This document shows positions 1 through 8,661 of a stretch of DNA of 64,000 nt, in pieces. The notes beneath the pieces were generated by a model. The model did no database searches and was not told where the DNA came from. It saw only the letters and a program-made list of their open reading frames with translations. Source of the DNA: DATJPR01 sp963752915 (lineage in GTDB: Bacteria > Bacteroidota > Ignavibacteria > UBA10030 > UBA6906); NCBI GenBank assembly GCA_963752915.1, contig CAVVZZ010000002.1:620001-684000 (forward strand), given 5' to 3'. Both the position numbers and the translations under genes were made by a program. The stretch's first letter is position 1, and each line of letters begins with the position of its first letter.

Positions 1-799
1 ACCGTAACAGGGCGCTAACGTCAGTCGTAATCGCTCCTTGGATACTGTCGGGTGGAATAGCTCCCATGAGCGAGTCCAGAATACGGGACGCTGCCCGAGG
101 GTCTCTAGTGGGAAGGAGCGTGCTGCGGGTGCGAGAGACAAATCCGGAGTACTTCGCAGCGACATTCTGTGAAGTGATCCAATTCAGAGCACGACTCTGA
201 ACAACGTAGGAATCCAAACTGTCAAGGAGAGTGGAGCAGGATACTGCAGATCCCAAAAGAACCGGAACGACTGTTCTGCCAACGATACCAGGGCCATAGG
301 GCGTGAGGTCATCGTAGCCCGGGACAGAATCCTCTGCCATGCCTTCCGGAAAAGATGGTGGCAAGTGATAGCCTTCTGCGTAGTAGTTTCCGATGCCCGG
401 GAGATAGCGAGCTGAGAAACTAAAGCGATTTTCTCGTCCTCCTGGGGGGATGCCCCCACTAGACGTGTCAGAATCAAAATGCCAGCTCACATTGCACTCA
501 TCCGCGGACTTTTCGGATGGGAACCTGTGGGGAGTGAACCAACCTGGGACCAAACTGGCTGAAGTTATCGAATCCGCTGGAATTCTCACGAGAGGATCAA
601 ATACCCAAATTGGTTGAATGCTTCCAGATTGACTTCTGACATCATAGGAATAGACAATGACATTTGTCAGTTGTCCACTGCACCGACTGTGGACCTCCAC
701 GTCAATCCGGTTGCCAGGTTCAACTTCTTGAGAGACACACAAGCGTGTTGATCCCACAGTTAACGCAAACAAAATTGACACTGCTATTCTGGAACGCAT
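1..799 (-). CDS. Exported protein of unknown function, 3' end outside the window
   Basis: Reading the minus strand from an ATG at 799 gives 266 codons without a stop, so the gene continues beyond the left edge. The start is set by a strong AAGAGGGAGG about 7 bases upstream of the ATG. The N-terminus (MRSRIAVSILFALTVGS, ending near CVSQ) is a Sec signal peptide with a possible cleavage near residue 24. The mature part is rich in Ser, Pro and Gly and contains several Cys (for example around residues 43, 115 and 193). I recognise no family; it is probably periplasmic or surface exposed. An overlapping 97-codon frame at 184-477 is a shadow. Confidence 0.72.
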   Translation of the reverse strand, partial: MRSRIAVSILFALTVGSTRLCVSQEVEPGNRIDVEVHSRCSGQLTNVIVYSYDVRSQSGSIQPIWVFDPLVRIPADSITSASLVPGWFTPHRFPSEKSADECNVSWHFDSDTSSGGIPPGGRENRFSFSARYLPGIGNYYAEGYHLPPSFPEGMAEDSVPGYDDLTPYGPGIVGRTVVPVLLGSAVSCSTLLDSLDSYVVQSRALNWITSQNVAAKYSGFVSRTRSTLLPTRDPRAASRILDSLMGAIPPDSIQGAITTDVSALLR

Positions 800-1139
800 A
801 TGCAAACCTCCCTCTTCAGATTCACCTGAAGGTAAGGTGATAGTGTGATTTATTTGCCTCGAGAGCCAGCTTGAAGTGAAGAGGCTTGGTCATTCTGTCA
901 AGCCAAGCGTAATTGATAGCCACACCTCCGGGTGTTTGCAGAGCGAGATCGAGGTTTTTGCCTTCTCGGTGCGTCTCATGAGGAGTGTCCCACGGATGGG
1001 TCGATGGGGACAGGCCCCCTTTGACCGCCTTACCAAAACGACAAAAGCCCATCCACCACACGATGAACGGGCCTCGCGAGGACGGGGCAGATCTAAAATT
1101 TTAGATCTTAGAGTTTAGATTTTAGATTTCAGATGGCAC
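800..1139. other. Intergenic stretch without a supported gene
   Basis: The leader and probable promoter of the exported protein lie at 800-870. Two short overlapping frames here (822-1061 and 876-1118) have no ribosome binding site or recognisable product. The right end carries the palindrome and heptad repeat described separately. Confidence 0.6.
1089..1135. repeat. AT-rich palindrome plus TTTAGAT heptad repeat
   Basis: 1089-1108 is a perfect 20-bp palindrome centred on AAAATTTT. It runs directly into a 7-bp periodic tract based on TTTAGAT (about 1111-1130). The same TTTTAGAT motif recurs at 19509-19540 and 20395-20420 on either side of the 147-bp array. Confidence 0.7.
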
Positions 1140-1265
1140 TTACCTCGTCGACAGCATCAGACTCAGGTCCGGCACGTACGTGATGATGAGCAGCCCGACC
1201 AGTAGAATGCCGATGAAGACGAGCGTCGCGCGCGTTACACCCAGCACCGTCTTGTTGAAGCGGAG
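1140..1265 (-). pseudogene. Remnant of a second dctM: C-terminal 41 residues only
   Basis: The minus strand encodes LRFNKTVLGVTRATL... ending in STR and a stop. Over 41 residues, 36 match the C-terminus of the intact DctM at 2268-3536, whereas the upstream 20 codons do not obviously match. At DNA level many differences are silent, so this looks like the tail of a diverged paralogue rather than a fresh duplication. No transmembrane body of the permease precedes it, so it cannot be a working transporter subunit. It lies just beyond the HEPN/MNT pair, which therefore sits between two dctM ends. Confidence 0.8.
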
Positions 1266-1351
1266 ACACCAGTAGAACACCTCGATGAAAAGATACGACA
1301 GCGATGGCCACACTGTCGCATCCACTTACCAGCTTCTTCTCCTGCCTGCAC

Positions 1352-1383
1352 AAAAAAAAGACACCAGAAAGGATTCTGGTGTC
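1352..1383 (-). terminator. Intrinsic terminator of the HEPN/MNT pair
   Basis: A perfect 10-bp stem (GACACCAGAA with TTCTGGTGTC, 1360-1369 and 1374-1383) with a 4-base loop is followed on the minus strand by eight T. It lies 30 bases beyond the stop of the HepT-like gene. Confidence 0.88.
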
Positions 1384-1413
1384 GTATTCCAATGTGAACT
1401 CAGTTGTAGCTGA

Positions 1414-1758
1414 TTATCGACTTAGCTTCTCTACGATCTCGCGTAGTTGTGCTTCGAGTTGTGGAATATCGTCCATGATTGTCCGCCACACAATATCATA
1501 ATTCACGTCGAAATACCCGTGGATCAGTCTGTTGCGCATGCCTACAATGTCTTCCCATGGGATTCCAGGCCACCGCTTTCTGGTTTCCTCCGTTACTCTT
1601 GTTGCAGCTTCACCAATGATTTCCAATTCCTTGAGAACGGCGAGTGTCAATTTCCTATCTGACTCGAGATCGGATCTCGTTTTGCCTTCGCAAAACTCCA
1701 TCGCTTCCTTCGCTGCATCAAGCATATGTCGAACACGAATGAAATCAGTTTTGTCCAT
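1414..1758 (-). CDS. HepT-like HEPN-domain RNase toxin (DUF86)
   Basis: A 114-residue all-helical protein of the HepT/DUF86 family, of normal length. It carries the HEPN active-site motif Rx4HxY as RNRLIHGY near residues 91-98, which in the family forms the RNase site of a dimer. The gene overlaps the upstream nucleotidyltransferase gene by 14 bases, the usual order for HepT-MntA type toxin-antitoxin modules. In characterised members MntA transfers AMP to the Tyr of this motif and so silences the toxin; the Tyr is present here. An intrinsic terminator follows. Function as toxin is inferred from family and pairing. Confidence 0.9.
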   Translation of the reverse strand: MDKTDFIRVRHMLDAAKEAMEFCEGKTRSDLESDRKLTLAVLKELEIIGEAATRVTEETRKRWPGIPWEDIVGMRNRLIHGYFDVNYDIVWRTIMDDIPQLEAQLREIVEKLSR

Positions 1759-2074
1759 AGAGTGACATTGAGGATTCCAGAATGTCCTCGCGAAAGTATC
1801 TGCTCAAATCTTCCACCGTATGGAGGTCCACCGCTTTGCCTCCAAATATCAAGGAGAGTTCCCGCTCCATTCTCGCCAGACCAAGATACCCCGGGGTAGC
1901 TCCTTGCTGAAACTCAACCAATACATCGATATCACTCTCTGCCTGATAGCGAGGGGTCAGGACAGAACCAAAAAGGGACAGGCAACGGATTCTGTGGACT
2001 TGACAGAATCTTGCGACCAGCGGTTGAGCATTCAATATGGGATCCGGTAGTTGCATGGCAATTGAATATGCCAA
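1745..2074 (-). CDS. MntA-like nucleotidyltransferase antitoxin
   Basis: A 109-residue minimal nucleotidyltransferase. The signature GSx10DxD is complete (GSVLTPRYQAESDID, about residues 36-50), and a further acidic residue follows in the KAVDLHT strand, giving the three carboxylates that bind metal. Known MntA proteins AMPylate the partner HEPN toxin. The gene precedes and overlaps the HepT-like gene and shares its terminator. A start six codons further in (ATG at 2056) is possible; neither has a strong ribosome binding site. Confidence 0.88.
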   Translation of the reverse strand: MAYSIAMQLPDPILNAQPLVARFCQVHRIRCLSLFGSVLTPRYQAESDIDVLVEFQQGATPGYLGLARMERELSLIFGGKAVDLHTVEDLSRYFREDILESSMSLYGQN

Positions 2075-2267
2075 CTCAGACGCGAAGAGTCAACTTTTCC
2101 TGGTTCGATCTAAATCAGTTCAAAATCGTGATATGCAAGTGCAATCACAGTCAGAAGCCTGGCCGGAGGAGGTGAAGCGAGAAGAGAATTCGGACAGCGG
2201 AAACTGAATTGATTCGTTCCCTGCATTAGTTGATGAACCTGCTCTGTCGCCGGAGACAAGGTGGTTC

Positions 2268-3536
2268 TCACCGCTTCGTCAGGATGAGACTCAAATCCGG
2301 CACGTACGTGATGATCAACAGCGCGACCAGGAGAATACCGATGAAGACGAGCGTCGCACGCGTCACGCTGAGCACTGTCTTGTTAAACCGCAGACTCGAG
2401 AGGAACAGGTTCAACCCCACCGGCGGCGTGAGATAGCCGATCTCGAGGTTCGTCAGGAAGATGATCCCGAGGTGCACCGGATCGATGCCGTACGACGTCG
2501 CGATCGGCGTAATCAACGGGACAACAACGATGATGGCGGAAAAGATGTCCATCATCATCCCGACAACGATCAGGAAGAGATTGAGCACAACGAGGAACAT
2601 CACCGGGCTGTCGATGAACTGCCGCGTCATCTCGAACATGCGCTGCGGGACTTCCTGGTCGATGAGGTAATCCGTCAATCCCATTGCGACACCGATAATC
2701 ATCAGGATCGCACCGACCAGCAGCATGCTCTCCTTCATCACTTTCGGGATGTCGCGGAAAAGGTTCAGATCACGGTAGACGAAGACTTCGATGATCAGCA
2801 CATAAAACGCCGTCACTGCCGCTGCTTCGGTCGCCGTGAAAATGCCTGAATAGATCCCCCCGATGATCACGACCGGAAGGGGGATTTCCCAGATCGTCGC
2901 GCGGAAACTTCGCGCGACCTCGGACCAATGGAACGGGTAACGGGGAACCTTGAAGCGTATCCCCTGCCAGACGCTGTACGACCCGAGGGCGACGACCAGA
3001 AGGATACCGGGGAGGATTCCTGCCGCGAACAGTTTGTCCACGCTGATCGTGGTAACGAGTGCATAAAGAATGATCGGGAGACTCGGAGGAAACAGTAGTC
3101 CAAGACTCCCGGATGTCGTTACAAGGCCGAGGGAAAATTTCTCAGGATATTTCTCCCCGAGCAACATCGGATAGAGAAGACCTCCCAGCGCGACGATCGT
3201 GACGCCCGACGCACCGGTAAACGCGGTGAACATGGCGCATGTCACCAGCACGACGATGGCGAGTCCGCCGGGAATGGATCCAAACAATGCGCGCGCAAGA
3301 TCCACGAGCCGGGTGGGGGCCTTGCTTTCTGCGAGGACATAGCCGGCAAACGTGAAGAGCGGAATCGCCACAAGCGTCGGGTTTGTCGCGATCCGGTTCA
3401 AATCGACCATCATGACCGACGGGCTGATCCCCTCGGCATTGAACGCAATCATCGCCACCGCGCCGATGATCGTAAAGAGCGGTGCGCCAAACAACGCGAC
3501 GAGGACGAGCCCGGCGGCAACAAGTATTGAGCTCAT
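2268..3536 (-). CDS. dctM: TRAP transporter large permease subunit DctM
   Basis: The large membrane subunit (about 422 residues) of a tripartite ATP-independent periplasmic transporter, which uses an ion gradient to import a substrate delivered by the binding protein. The sequence is hydrophobic throughout, with the family's typical repeats such as GASGVTIVALGGLLYP and GSLGLLFPPSLP. I place the start at ATG 3536 (MSSILVAAG) because GGGAGG precedes it and because it overlaps the dctQ stop as ATGA; the open frame extends 39 codons further upstream but without a signal. Last gene of the tatT-dctP-dctQ-dctM operon. Substrate unknown. Confidence 0.95.
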   Translation of the reverse strand: MSSILVAAGLVLVALFGAPLFTIIGAVAMIAFNAEGISPSVMMVDLNRIATNPTLVAIPLFTFAGYVLAESKAPTRLVDLARALFGSIPGGLAIVVLVTCAMFTAFTGASGVTIVALGGLLYPMLLGEKYPEKFSLGLVTTSGSLGLLFPPSLPIILYALVTTISVDKLFAAGILPGILLVVALGSYSVWQGIRFKVPRYPFHWSEVARSFRATIWEIPLPVVIIGGIYSGIFTATEAAAVTAFYVLIIEVFVYRDLNLFRDIPKVMKESMLLVGAILMIIGVAMGLTDYLIDQEVPQRMFEMTRQFIDSPVMFLVVLNLFLIVVGMMMDIFSAIIVVVPLITPIATSYGIDPVHLGIIFLTNLEIGYLTPPVGLNLFLSSLRFNKTVLSVTRATLVFIGILLVALLIITYVPDLSLILTKR

Positions 3537-4039
3537 TGCTTCGCCTCCCTGTTTCCCTTCGAGAATGCCACGGCCGCATGGTCCGCGATATTGAGCAAGA
3601 AGTGTACGGCGATGAACCAGTACCCGATGGGAATAATCGACAATCCGACCCACGACGGCAACCCCAGGGAGGTATCACCGCCATGGTGCTTCTCCTCAAG
3701 CAGAAATCCCCACGCAGCGATTCCGAGGTAATAGCAGACCACGCTCCCGAACGCATTGGTCACAATTGACGAGAGATGTCTCAGCCGCGGAGAGAGGAAC
3801 TTTGTCAGCGCATCAATGCTGATATGCCGTTCCTGTCCAGCCGCGAGGGCAGCACCGATGAACCCGGTCCAAAGCACCATTTCACGAACGAGAGGATCGC
3901 CCCAGAGCAGGCCGGTGTCGAAGACATTGCGCATGACCACCTGTGCAAACGCGAACACCAGCATCACGGTCAGGAAAAGAACAAGGAAGATTGTCTCGAT
4001 GCGCTCGAAGAGGCGCTTGAGGAAGGCGACGATCGTCAT
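3533..4039 (-). CDS. dctQ: TRAP transporter small permease subunit DctQ
   Basis: A 168-residue membrane protein of the DctQ family with four predicted membrane segments (about residues 15-37, 50-68, 90-112 and 133-153). It shows the conserved family stretch QVVMRNVF near residue 33 and the ER motif after segment two (GQERHISID). It overlaps dctP upstream and dctM downstream by four bases each (ATGA), so the three are translationally coupled. It forms the membrane complex with DctM. Confidence 0.94.
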   Translation of the reverse strand: MTIVAFLKRLFERIETIFLVLFLTVMLVFAFAQVVMRNVFDTGLLWGDPLVREMVLWTGFIGAALAAGQERHISIDALTKFLSPRLRHLSSIVTNAFGSVVCYYLGIAAWGFLLEEKHHGGDTSLGLPSWVGLSIIPIGYWFIAVHFLLNIADHAAVAFSKGNREAKQ

Positions 4040-5046
4040 TTGCCCTTCTTGTTGGCTGCACGGAAGTCCGCGACGATTTTTTCGACCTTATCCAGCCACC
4101 CCTGGTCGAAGAGTTTCCCCACGAGTGATTGCCTCGCCGTTTTTCCTACCGCCTGAAAATCCTGCAGCGTCTTCTGGGACGTAACGTCAATGACCTGCAA
4201 ACCGTTCTTCTTCATCGTCTCAATCGCCGCGGCGTTTTCTTCCCGGCTCTTTGTGGTCAGCTTCGCCATGTACGACTTGCCGTTCCGGAGGAGGATCTCC
4301 TGCAGGTCCGCGGGCAGTTTGTCATACGCCTTTTTTGAGATCACGACCGCACCTGCTGCATCGGCGAGCGGGACGTTCATCATGTACTTGACGCGCGTGT
4401 TCCACTGCATGGCGAGCGCGGCAAGAGGCGACGTGTATGCCCCGTTGATGAGACCGGTCTGCAGCGACGTCAAAACGTCGACCACCGAAAGCGGGATCGG
4501 GTTGATCCCCAGAGATTTGAATGCTGCTTCGGCGATTTGGTCCCCTTCCCATGTCCACATCTTCACCCCGTTCATGTCGGCCACGTTCCGCACAGGCTGA
4601 TTGGTCAAAACGTACACGAACCCTACTTCGGCCCAGCCAAGCAGGACAAACCCGTTGTCGGTGAATTCTTTGTCGAACTCCGGGTCCATCACCTGGTGCA
4701 GATGGTCCACTTCGTCGTAATTCTGAAACAGGAACGGTGCATCGAGGATGCGCAGCCGTGAAGAGATCTCTCCGATGCCAACCCCGGTAACCCCGACGCT
4801 TTGCAGCTGCCCGAGGCGGACCTTCCGCATCATGTCCTTGTCTTCCCCCTGGACGCCGCCCGCATAGATCTTGAATCCCAGTCGTCCGCCGCTCTCTTTC
4901 CGCACCGCCTGATCATATTCATGCATTACATTGAGCCAGGTCGTCCCATCGGTCGCCAGCGTGGCAAACTTGATGGTGAATTCTTGCGCAAGGCTCGTTA
5001 GCGGGAAGAGCAGGGTGAAGATGACTATTCTTGAAATGGTTTTCAC
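4036..5046 (-). CDS. dctP: TRAP transporter substrate-binding protein DctP
   Basis: Periplasmic solute receptor of the DctP (TAXI-unrelated) family, 336 residues. Start chosen at GTG 5046, because AGAAGGAG lies seven bases upstream; it gives a clean signal peptide (VKTISRIVIFTLLFPLTSLAQ). An ATG six codons upstream (5064) and a longer frame to 5181 also exist. Family landmarks include KIYAGG, the region VKMWTWEGD and the helix GLINGAYTSPLAA. The Arg that usually clamps the carboxylate of the ligand, and an unusually acidic/aromatic pocket, cannot be judged without alignment. The adjacent tatT suggests a TPAT-type system, where the receptor works with a TPR lipoprotein and often binds hydrophobic ligands. 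Confidence 0.93.
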   Translation of the reverse strand: MKTISRIVIFTLLFPLTSLAQEFTIKFATLATDGTTWLNVMHEYDQAVRKESGGRLGFKIYAGGVQGEDKDMMRKVRLGQLQSVGVTGVGIGEISSRLRILDAPFLFQNYDEVDHLHQVMDPEFDKEFTDNGFVLLGWAEVGFVYVLTNQPVRNVADMNGVKMWTWEGDQIAEAAFKSLGINPIPLSVVDVLTSLQTGLINGAYTSPLAALAMQWNTRVKYMMNVPLADAAGAVVISKKAYDKLPADLQEILLRNGKSYMAKLTTKSREENAAAIETMKKNGLQVIDVTSQKTLQDFQAVGKTARQSLVGKLFDQGWLDKVEKIVADFRAANKKGK

Positions 5047-5108
5047 TAATGCGCTCCTTCTCATCGAGAAAAATGGCTCCGACAATTTCGGCCAAAACAT
5101 TTTTTGTC

Positions 5109-5139
5109 GTCCACTTTCTTTTCCCAAAAGAAAGTGGAC
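5109..5139. repeat. Perfect 14-bp hairpin in the tatT-dctP gap
   Basis: Arms 5109-5122 and 5126-5139 are exact reverse complements with a 3-base loop (ccc). Neither strand has a T-run after it, so it is not a plain intrinsic terminator. It sits in the transcript between tatT and dctP, where it could stabilise or process the mRNA, or be a dispersed palindromic repeat. Confidence 0.75.
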
Positions 5140-5324
5140 AGAAAGAAAGGGGATCGAAATCGCAACGCGCGGCAATTTCACGTCAGCCTCTGGTACGCGG
5201 GATTTCGATTGCCCCTAGAACTCTATGATCAAAAGCATCGAAATCCCAAAGCAGAGTTTGTAGATCCTCCCGCACTCCGCCGCGATTTCGAATTGCCACC
5301 GCACAAAAGAATGTTCCGGCATCT

Positions 5325-6185
5325 TCAAAATAAGTCTTGTTCTTTTGCGCGCCAGACTTTTGCCTTCTCTTTCGCGATGGCGTTGGCGAGGCGGAACTCC
5401 GGAAGGACATCGACCGACGTCGAATCCACGGTATTGAGCAGCTGCTCGAAGAGCGGTTGATCCTGTGTCTGAACCGCGTACGATCGCGCCTCGTACACGT
5501 AGGCGAGGAGGAATTTTCCCCGGGTGATCCGCAGTGCGCGCTCGAAATGCTGTTTGCTCACGACGGGGTCGCCGCCAAAGATTTTCGGACGGCTGCCGTA
5601 GAGCGTTCCGAGGAAGAGATCCGCGCCGGCATAGTAGAATGACGAATCCTTCTCGGCGACGAACTGCATCAATGCTTCCGCCCGCGGAAGGTCCCCGATT
5701 GCGTCGGGGTTCTGAAGGGAAAGGTAGATGTAATTCCCCCAGCCGAAGGCGGTCCAAAATGCACCCGGGACAGTTTCCTTCCCCCGCGTTGCAAGGACGG
5801 ATTTCAGTTGATCCGAAGGTCCGGCGAGCGCTTTCGCAAGGTCCTTGTCCTGATCGAGAATACGCATCCCGTATTCCTTCCCGCGCAGGTAGAACTCGCG
5901 GGCGCGGACTGGGTCTTTGTCCTCCAGAAATGCGAGCGCGTAACTGCTGTACCCTTCGCTCGTCAGCCGCAGAAGCGTTTCGTTGGTCGGATTATTCTTC
6001 AGCAGTACTTCCAGCAGCTTGATATTTCCGGGGAGAGCCTGCTCTACGAAGGGGAGGTCGGTGTCTTCCGTGAACGCAGAGAATCCCTCGTCCACGATTC
6101 CCCCGACCGTGCTCACGGCGATCGATTGGATGCAGCCGGAGAACAGGAAGACCAGAGTGAACATCAGGAACGAAAAAGCGCGCAT
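5325..6185 (-). CDS. tatT: TRAP-associated TPR lipoprotein TatT
   Basis: A 286-residue lipoprotein of the TRAP transporter T-component family (related to Tp0956 of Treponema). The lipobox is LFSGC with the lipid Cys at 18. The rest is helical with TPR-like repeats, for example around residues 80-110 and 195-240, including the family motif FWTAFGWGNYI near residue 145 and GTLYGSRPKIFGGDP near 195. In the family a TatT trimer docks with the TRAP receptor in the periplasm. First gene of the operon tatT-dctP-dctQ-dctM, which supports the assignment strongly. The 143-base gap to dctP contains a hairpin. Confidence 0.9.
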   Translation of the reverse strand: MRAFSFLMFTLVFLFSGCIQSIAVSTVGGIVDEGFSAFTEDTDLPFVEQALPGNIKLLEVLLKNNPTNETLLRLTSEGYSSYALAFLEDKDPVRAREFYLRGKEYGMRILDQDKDLAKALAGPSDQLKSVLATRGKETVPGAFWTAFGWGNYIYLSLQNPDAIGDLPRAEALMQFVAEKDSSFYYAGADLFLGTLYGSRPKIFGGDPVVSKQHFERALRITRGKFLLAYVYEARSYAVQTQDQPLFEQLLNTVDSTSVDVLPEFRLANAIAKEKAKVWRAKEQDLF

Positions 6186-6314
6186 GGATAGTTCGAGTCG
6201 TGTGGATGTTCAGTATAGGCAAAAATCCCCCGATTTTCAATCGGAGCCTATTTTGCAACTGACAGTGAATTCCGCTACCTTGGCATCGATACCATCACCA
6301 ACACCTTTATTTCT

Positions 6315-6986
6315 GTGCGCATTCTGGTCATTGAAGACGAACGGAAGGTCGCCCGGTTCATCCAACAGGGACTCGAAGAGGAGCACTATCTCGTCGATGT
6401 CGCGCTCGACGGGGAAAAGGGGGAGTCGATGGCCTTGTCAGGAACGTACGACCTTGTCGTCATGGACGTCATGCTCCCGAAGAAGAACGGGATGGACCTG
6501 ACGCGCGAAATCCGTAATAGCAAGAGTGCCGTCCCGATCCTGATGCTGACCGCGAAGACCTCGACGGCGGACAAGGTCGAGGGTCTCGACAGCGGTGCGG
6601 ACGACTATCTCACGAAACCGTTCGCGTTTGCAGAGCTTCTCGCACGGGTTCGGTCGCTTCTCCGGCGCGGAGGCGCGGAAAAGAGCACGCTTCTCTCCCT
6701 TGCGGACCTGGAGCTCGACACCGTTACGCATAAAGCAAAACGCGCGGGCAAGGGCATCGACCTGACGATGAAAGAATACGCCCTGCTCGAGTTTTTCCTT
6801 CGGAACAAAGACCGTGTGCTGAGCCGGACGATCATCTCAGAGCACATCTGGGAATACAACTTCGACACCGGAACGAATCTGATCGACGTGTACGTGAACC
6901 ATCTCCGCAACAAGATTGACGCGGGGTTCGAGAAGAAACTGATTCAGACCGTCCGCGGGGTCGGCTATGTCATGAAAGAGGATTGA
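6315..6986 (+). CDS. OmpR-family response regulator
   Basis: A 223-residue regulator with a receiver domain (about 1-115) and a winged-helix DNA-binding domain (about 125-221). The phospho-acceptor is Asp50 (VVMDVMLP); the acidic pair IEDE near residue 7, Thr in MLTAKT and Lys in YLTKPF complete the site. The C-terminal domain has the family motifs LTMKEYALLEFF and VNHLRNKID. Start is GTG. It is divergent from the TRAP operon across a 129-base gap and overlaps the kinase gene downstream. Closest in style to CusR/CopR-like regulators, but the signal cannot be told from sequence. Confidence 0.95.
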   Translation: MRILVIEDERKVARFIQQGLEEEHYLVDVALDGEKGESMALSGTYDLVVMDVMLPKKNGMDLTREIRNSKSAVPILMLTAKTSTADKVEGLDSGADDYLTKPFAFAELLARVRSLLRRGGAEKSTLLSLADLELDTVTHKAKRAGKGIDLTMKEYALLEFFLRNKDRVLSRTIISEHIWEYNFDTGTNLIDVYVNHLRNKIDAGFEKKLIQTVRGVGYVMKED

Positions 6987-6988
6987 CT

Positions 6989-8464
6989 GTGGCACTCTGG
7001 ACCACATCGATCAGGGTCCGCCTCACACTCGCCTACACCCTTCTCGTGCTGTTCACCCTCCTTTCGTTCGGAGGGCTCTCGTACTACTTTACCGGCAAGA
7101 CTCTTTCCGAGAACCTCGACATCTCACTCCGCAATGAAGTCCGATGGATGCGCGACTTCATCCAGCCACAGGTGAGCAAGATCAAACCCGGCCGCGGGTC
7201 CATCGACAACCTCCTCGAGCGCCGGGTCCGCGAGCCCATCACCGCCTTGAAAATCCAGCAGGTCGACACGCTGTCCGAAGAGACAGATGAGATCTGGAAC
7301 CAGATCTTTCGCCACACCCTCCACAGTCCAAAGAAGACCTATATCCAGCTCTCGGACCGCAAAGGAAATATCCTCTACCGCTCATACAACCTCGCAAGCG
7401 ATACCCTGGTCCTGAACGACACGATCCCGTTGAACGCGATCGGCCTCACCACGGGCTATCTGAACGGTGAACCGATCAGGACCGCCGCCACACGCGACAA
7501 GAACTACACCTATATCGTTGGCTATCCGGAGGGCGAGCTCCGCGACCTTCTCGATGGATTCTATTTCATCTTCCTCGTCCTCGTCCCCATCGTCGTCGCC
7601 CTTTCAGCGATTGGCGGACTGGCGCTCGCCGACCGCGCCCTGGCTCCCGTTCACGATATTTCCACACGTGCACGAAAGATCACCGCCGAAAACCTCGATC
7701 AGACAATCCCGATCAAGAATGAGCGTGACGAAATCGGCAAGCTCACTTCGACGATCAACGACATGATCCTCCGCCTGCATGAATCCTTCGCCCAGATCCG
7801 TCAGTTCTCCGCCGATGCATCGCACGAGCTCCGCACGCCTCTGACCGTGATGCGCGGTGAGATCGAGATCGCGCTCCGGAGTCCGAAGACGCCGGAGGAC
7901 TATCGCAACACCCTGGAGAGTTCATTGGAAGAGATTCTCCGGATGAGCACGATCATCGACAATCTCCTGACGCTTGGCAAGGCGGACCAGGGGACGCTCG
8001 ATGTAACATTCTCCGAAGTGAATCTGAAGGAACTCGTCGAGGAATTGTATGAGGACAGCAAGATCCTTGCAGAGGAGAAGGAGATCCATGTCGACCTCGA
8101 GGCGGGTGCTCCGCTGGTGATCGTCGGCGACCGGTTCAGGCTGCACCAGTTGTTCCTGAACCTCGTAGACAACGCGATCAAGTATACTCCGGAGGGGGGA
8201 ACGGTGCGGCTCATGACATCCCGGGAGAATGGCTCGGCGGTCTTTACCGTGTCAGATACGGGGATCGGAATACCGAAGGAGGAACTCGAGAAGATCTTCG
8301 ATCGGTTCTACCGGATCGATAAGGCGCGGTCGCGCGAGAAGGGTGGATCCGGACTTGGCCTCTCCATCGCTAAGCGCATTGCGGAGCTTCATCGCGGAAC
8401 GATCGAGGCGACGAGCGAGCTTGGACGGGGGTCGGTATTTACGGTGAAGCTGCCGATGAACTGA
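6989..8464 (+). CDS. Membrane sensor histidine kinase
   Basis: Sensor partner of the preceding regulator, about 491 residues. Membrane segments lie near residues 12-34 and 192-216, flanking a sensor region of about 160 residues, followed by HAMP, dimerisation/phosphoacceptor domain (SHELRTPL, His about 279) and ATPase domain with N box (NLVDNAIKYTPEGG), G1 (DTGIGIP) and G2 (GGSGLGLSIAK). Translation could begin at TTG 6983, which abuts GAGGA, or at GTG 6989, with GAGGA six bases upstream; I prefer GTG. The genes overlap or abut, so they are coupled. The periplasmic region matches no sensor fold that I recognise. Confidence 0.94.
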   Translation: MALWTTSIRVRLTLAYTLLVLFTLLSFGGLSYYFTGKTLSENLDISLRNEVRWMRDFIQPQVSKIKPGRGSIDNLLERRVREPITALKIQQVDTLSEETDEIWNQIFRHTLHSPKKTYIQLSDRKGNILYRSYNLASDTLVLNDTIPLNAIGLTTGYLNGEPIRTAATRDKNYTYIVGYPEGELRDLLDGFYFIFLVLVPIVVALSAIGGLALADRALAPVHDISTRARKITAENLDQTIPIKNERDEIGKLTSTINDMILRLHESFAQIRQFSADASHELRTPLTVMRGEIEIALRSPKTPEDYRNTLESSLEEILRMSTIIDNLLTLGKADQGTLDVTFSEVNLKELVEELYEDSKILAEEKEIHVDLEAGAPLVIVGDRFRLHQLFLNLVDNAIKYTPEGGTVRLMTSRENGSAVFTVSDTGIGIPKEELEKIFDRFYRIDKARSREKGGSGLGLSIAKRIAELHRGTIEATSELGRGSVFTVKLPMN

Positions 8465-8483
8465 GGACCTGCCAAGAGTATGA

Positions 8484-8661
8484 AGTAGGACGTAGGCAGT
8501 AGGAAGAAAGAGGATGCATTGATCCCTGAGTTTCTCTTTCTCTCTCTGCCGCTATTCATTCAGAGTTTGTAATTCGGAGCTCTGAAATCAGAATTCGTTT
8601 TCTCTCCCCCTCTCCCGTTCTCCCCTTCCCCCCATCTCCCCTTCTCCTCCGCTCTTCCCTG
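8484..8661. repeat. Cluster of short-period repeats between convergent genes
   Basis: Three different tracts lie side by side. 8484-8504 is AGTAGGA, CGTAGGC, AGTAGGA (period 7). 8557-8598 is a degenerate period-7 tract built on AATTCTG (read on the minus strand). 8601-8655 is a pyrimidine tract with period about 8 built on TCTCCCCT. The gap lies between the kinase gene and the convergent large peptidase gene, and no classic terminator is seen. Confidence 0.7.
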
